A stretch of 64,000 bases of DNA from Sorex araneus. Taxonomy: Eukaryota > Chordata > Mammalia > Eulipotyphla > Soricidae. This document shows, one piece after another, positions 63,470 to 64,000 of this stretch. The position numbers were made by a program, and so were the translations under genes. Numbering within the stretch: position 1 is the first letter of the stretch; the number at the start of each line of letters is the position of its first letter. Under the pieces are notes generated by a model that did not search any database, was not told the DNA's origin, and worked only from the letters and a program-made list of their open reading frames with translations. The stretch is from NCBI RefSeq assembly GCF_027595985.1, contig NC_073303.1, forward strand, positions 189,276,095-189,340,094, read 5' to 3'.

Positions 63470-63880
63470 TATTTTTAACAAGGACTTACTGCTTAAAACT
63501 CATGTCTCAATCATTTTATTAGCAAGATTGCAAGTATGAGTCCAAGCAAGAATCAATTCTGTGTCACTTTCTTCCTCAACAAATGAGTCTAGAAGAGACA
63601 GAGCACATGTTGGCCTCTGTGTCTGTAGATTTGGGAGTAGCCCGAAGGTTGAGTCTTAGAGATGAATCTGACTCACACCTAGGGGCTTGTGTGCACCCAT
63701 ATTTCCTTGACTCCTGGCCGTAACCAGTTTCCCCTTCAACCCCACCTTGAAGAGTTTCAATCCCTTGGACCACAGCGTTCTCTTGAGCACCTTTATATAT
63801 GGTCACCAAGGTTCCAGGAAAGCAGAAAAAACATATAGGGGGAAAAAAAGAGTTAACGGTGGGCAAAACAAGAGGAAGCT
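63470..63880. other. Unassigned, moderately GC-rich sequence
   Basis: A 96-codon minus frame (63576-63866) shows no known domain. On the minus strand a TATA-like ATATATAAAGG is near 63795. Could be part of an unknown repeat or LTR; nothing is firm. Confidence 0.35.
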
Positions 63881-63883
63881 GGT

Positions 63884-64000
63884 ACTGTCACTGTCACTGT
63901 CATCCTGTTGCTCATCGATTTGTTCAAGCGAGCACCAGTAATGTCTCTTATTGAGAAACTTATTGTTACTGTTTTTGGCATATCCAATACGCATGGGTAG
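63884..64000 (-). mobile_element. Long-body SINE, cut by window end
   Basis: Tail ACTGTCACTGTCACTGTC, CTCATCGATTTGTTCAAGCG, AGCACCAGTAATGTCTC and GGCATATCCAATACGC. The tRNA head lies beyond 64000. Confidence 0.95.

Overview
This is a gene-free, AT-rich stretch of mammalian nuclear DNA made almost entirely of retrotransposon debris. It most likely comes from a shrew (Soricidae, probably Sorex). The reason is a tRNA-derived SINE present about fifty times, with a head like GGGCTGGAGCGATAGCACAG, a B-box like GGTTCGATTCC and a body ending GTGTGACCCAAAAAG plus poly(A); I recognise this from memory as the shrew SOR type. Ancient MIR and L2 relics confirm a placental mammal. No open reading frame looks like a host exon. 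The long ones lie antisense to L1, inside SINEs, or in microsatellites.

Layout. 1-8.3 kb: microsatellites, SINEs, two MIR relics, a minus-strand copy of a non-coding L1-tailed element (2837-3507), a 5'-truncated L1 with a perfect 17-bp target duplication (5213-5952) and a long L1-tailed mosaic (about 6420-7850). 8.3-15.7 kb: mostly unique AT-rich sequence, with an L1 tail split by a 267-bp SINE relative (11301-11567). 15.7-21 kb: SINE cluster, an L1 whose ORF2 is in two opposite-facing halves (17935-20470) and a possible solitary LTR. 21-30.4 kb: unique sequence with scattered SINEs and a precisely bounded 651-bp element (26486-27136). 30.4-33.3 kb: dense nest of SINEs, a second non-coding L1-tailed element and two L1 3' ends. 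33.3-50 kb: unique sequence including three candidate conserved non-coding stretches, a 318-bp GGAA microsatellite, L1 fragments and a possible LTR. 50-60 kb: an L1 inserted in a SINE head, the full-length non-coding L1-tailed element (52527-53759, 17-bp target duplication), a 548-bp foldback element with arms of about 200 bp (56856-57403) and a 672-bp element with a GAT tail (58996-59667). 60-64 kb: unique sequence and SINEs.

How the parts work together. L1 supplied the machinery. Poly(A) SINEs and the non-coding L1-tailed elements carry A-rich tails and 11-17 bp target duplications, as expected for L1 mobilisation. A second SINE body shares the same tRNA promoter but ends in TGACAG or GAT repeats, not poly(A). 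The most unusual items are (1) the non-coding L1-tailed family with tandem, interchangeable 5' monomers, (2) the long-inverted-repeat element at 56.9-57.4 kb, and (3) the modular SINE family with two tail types. All coordinates and alignments were made by eye.
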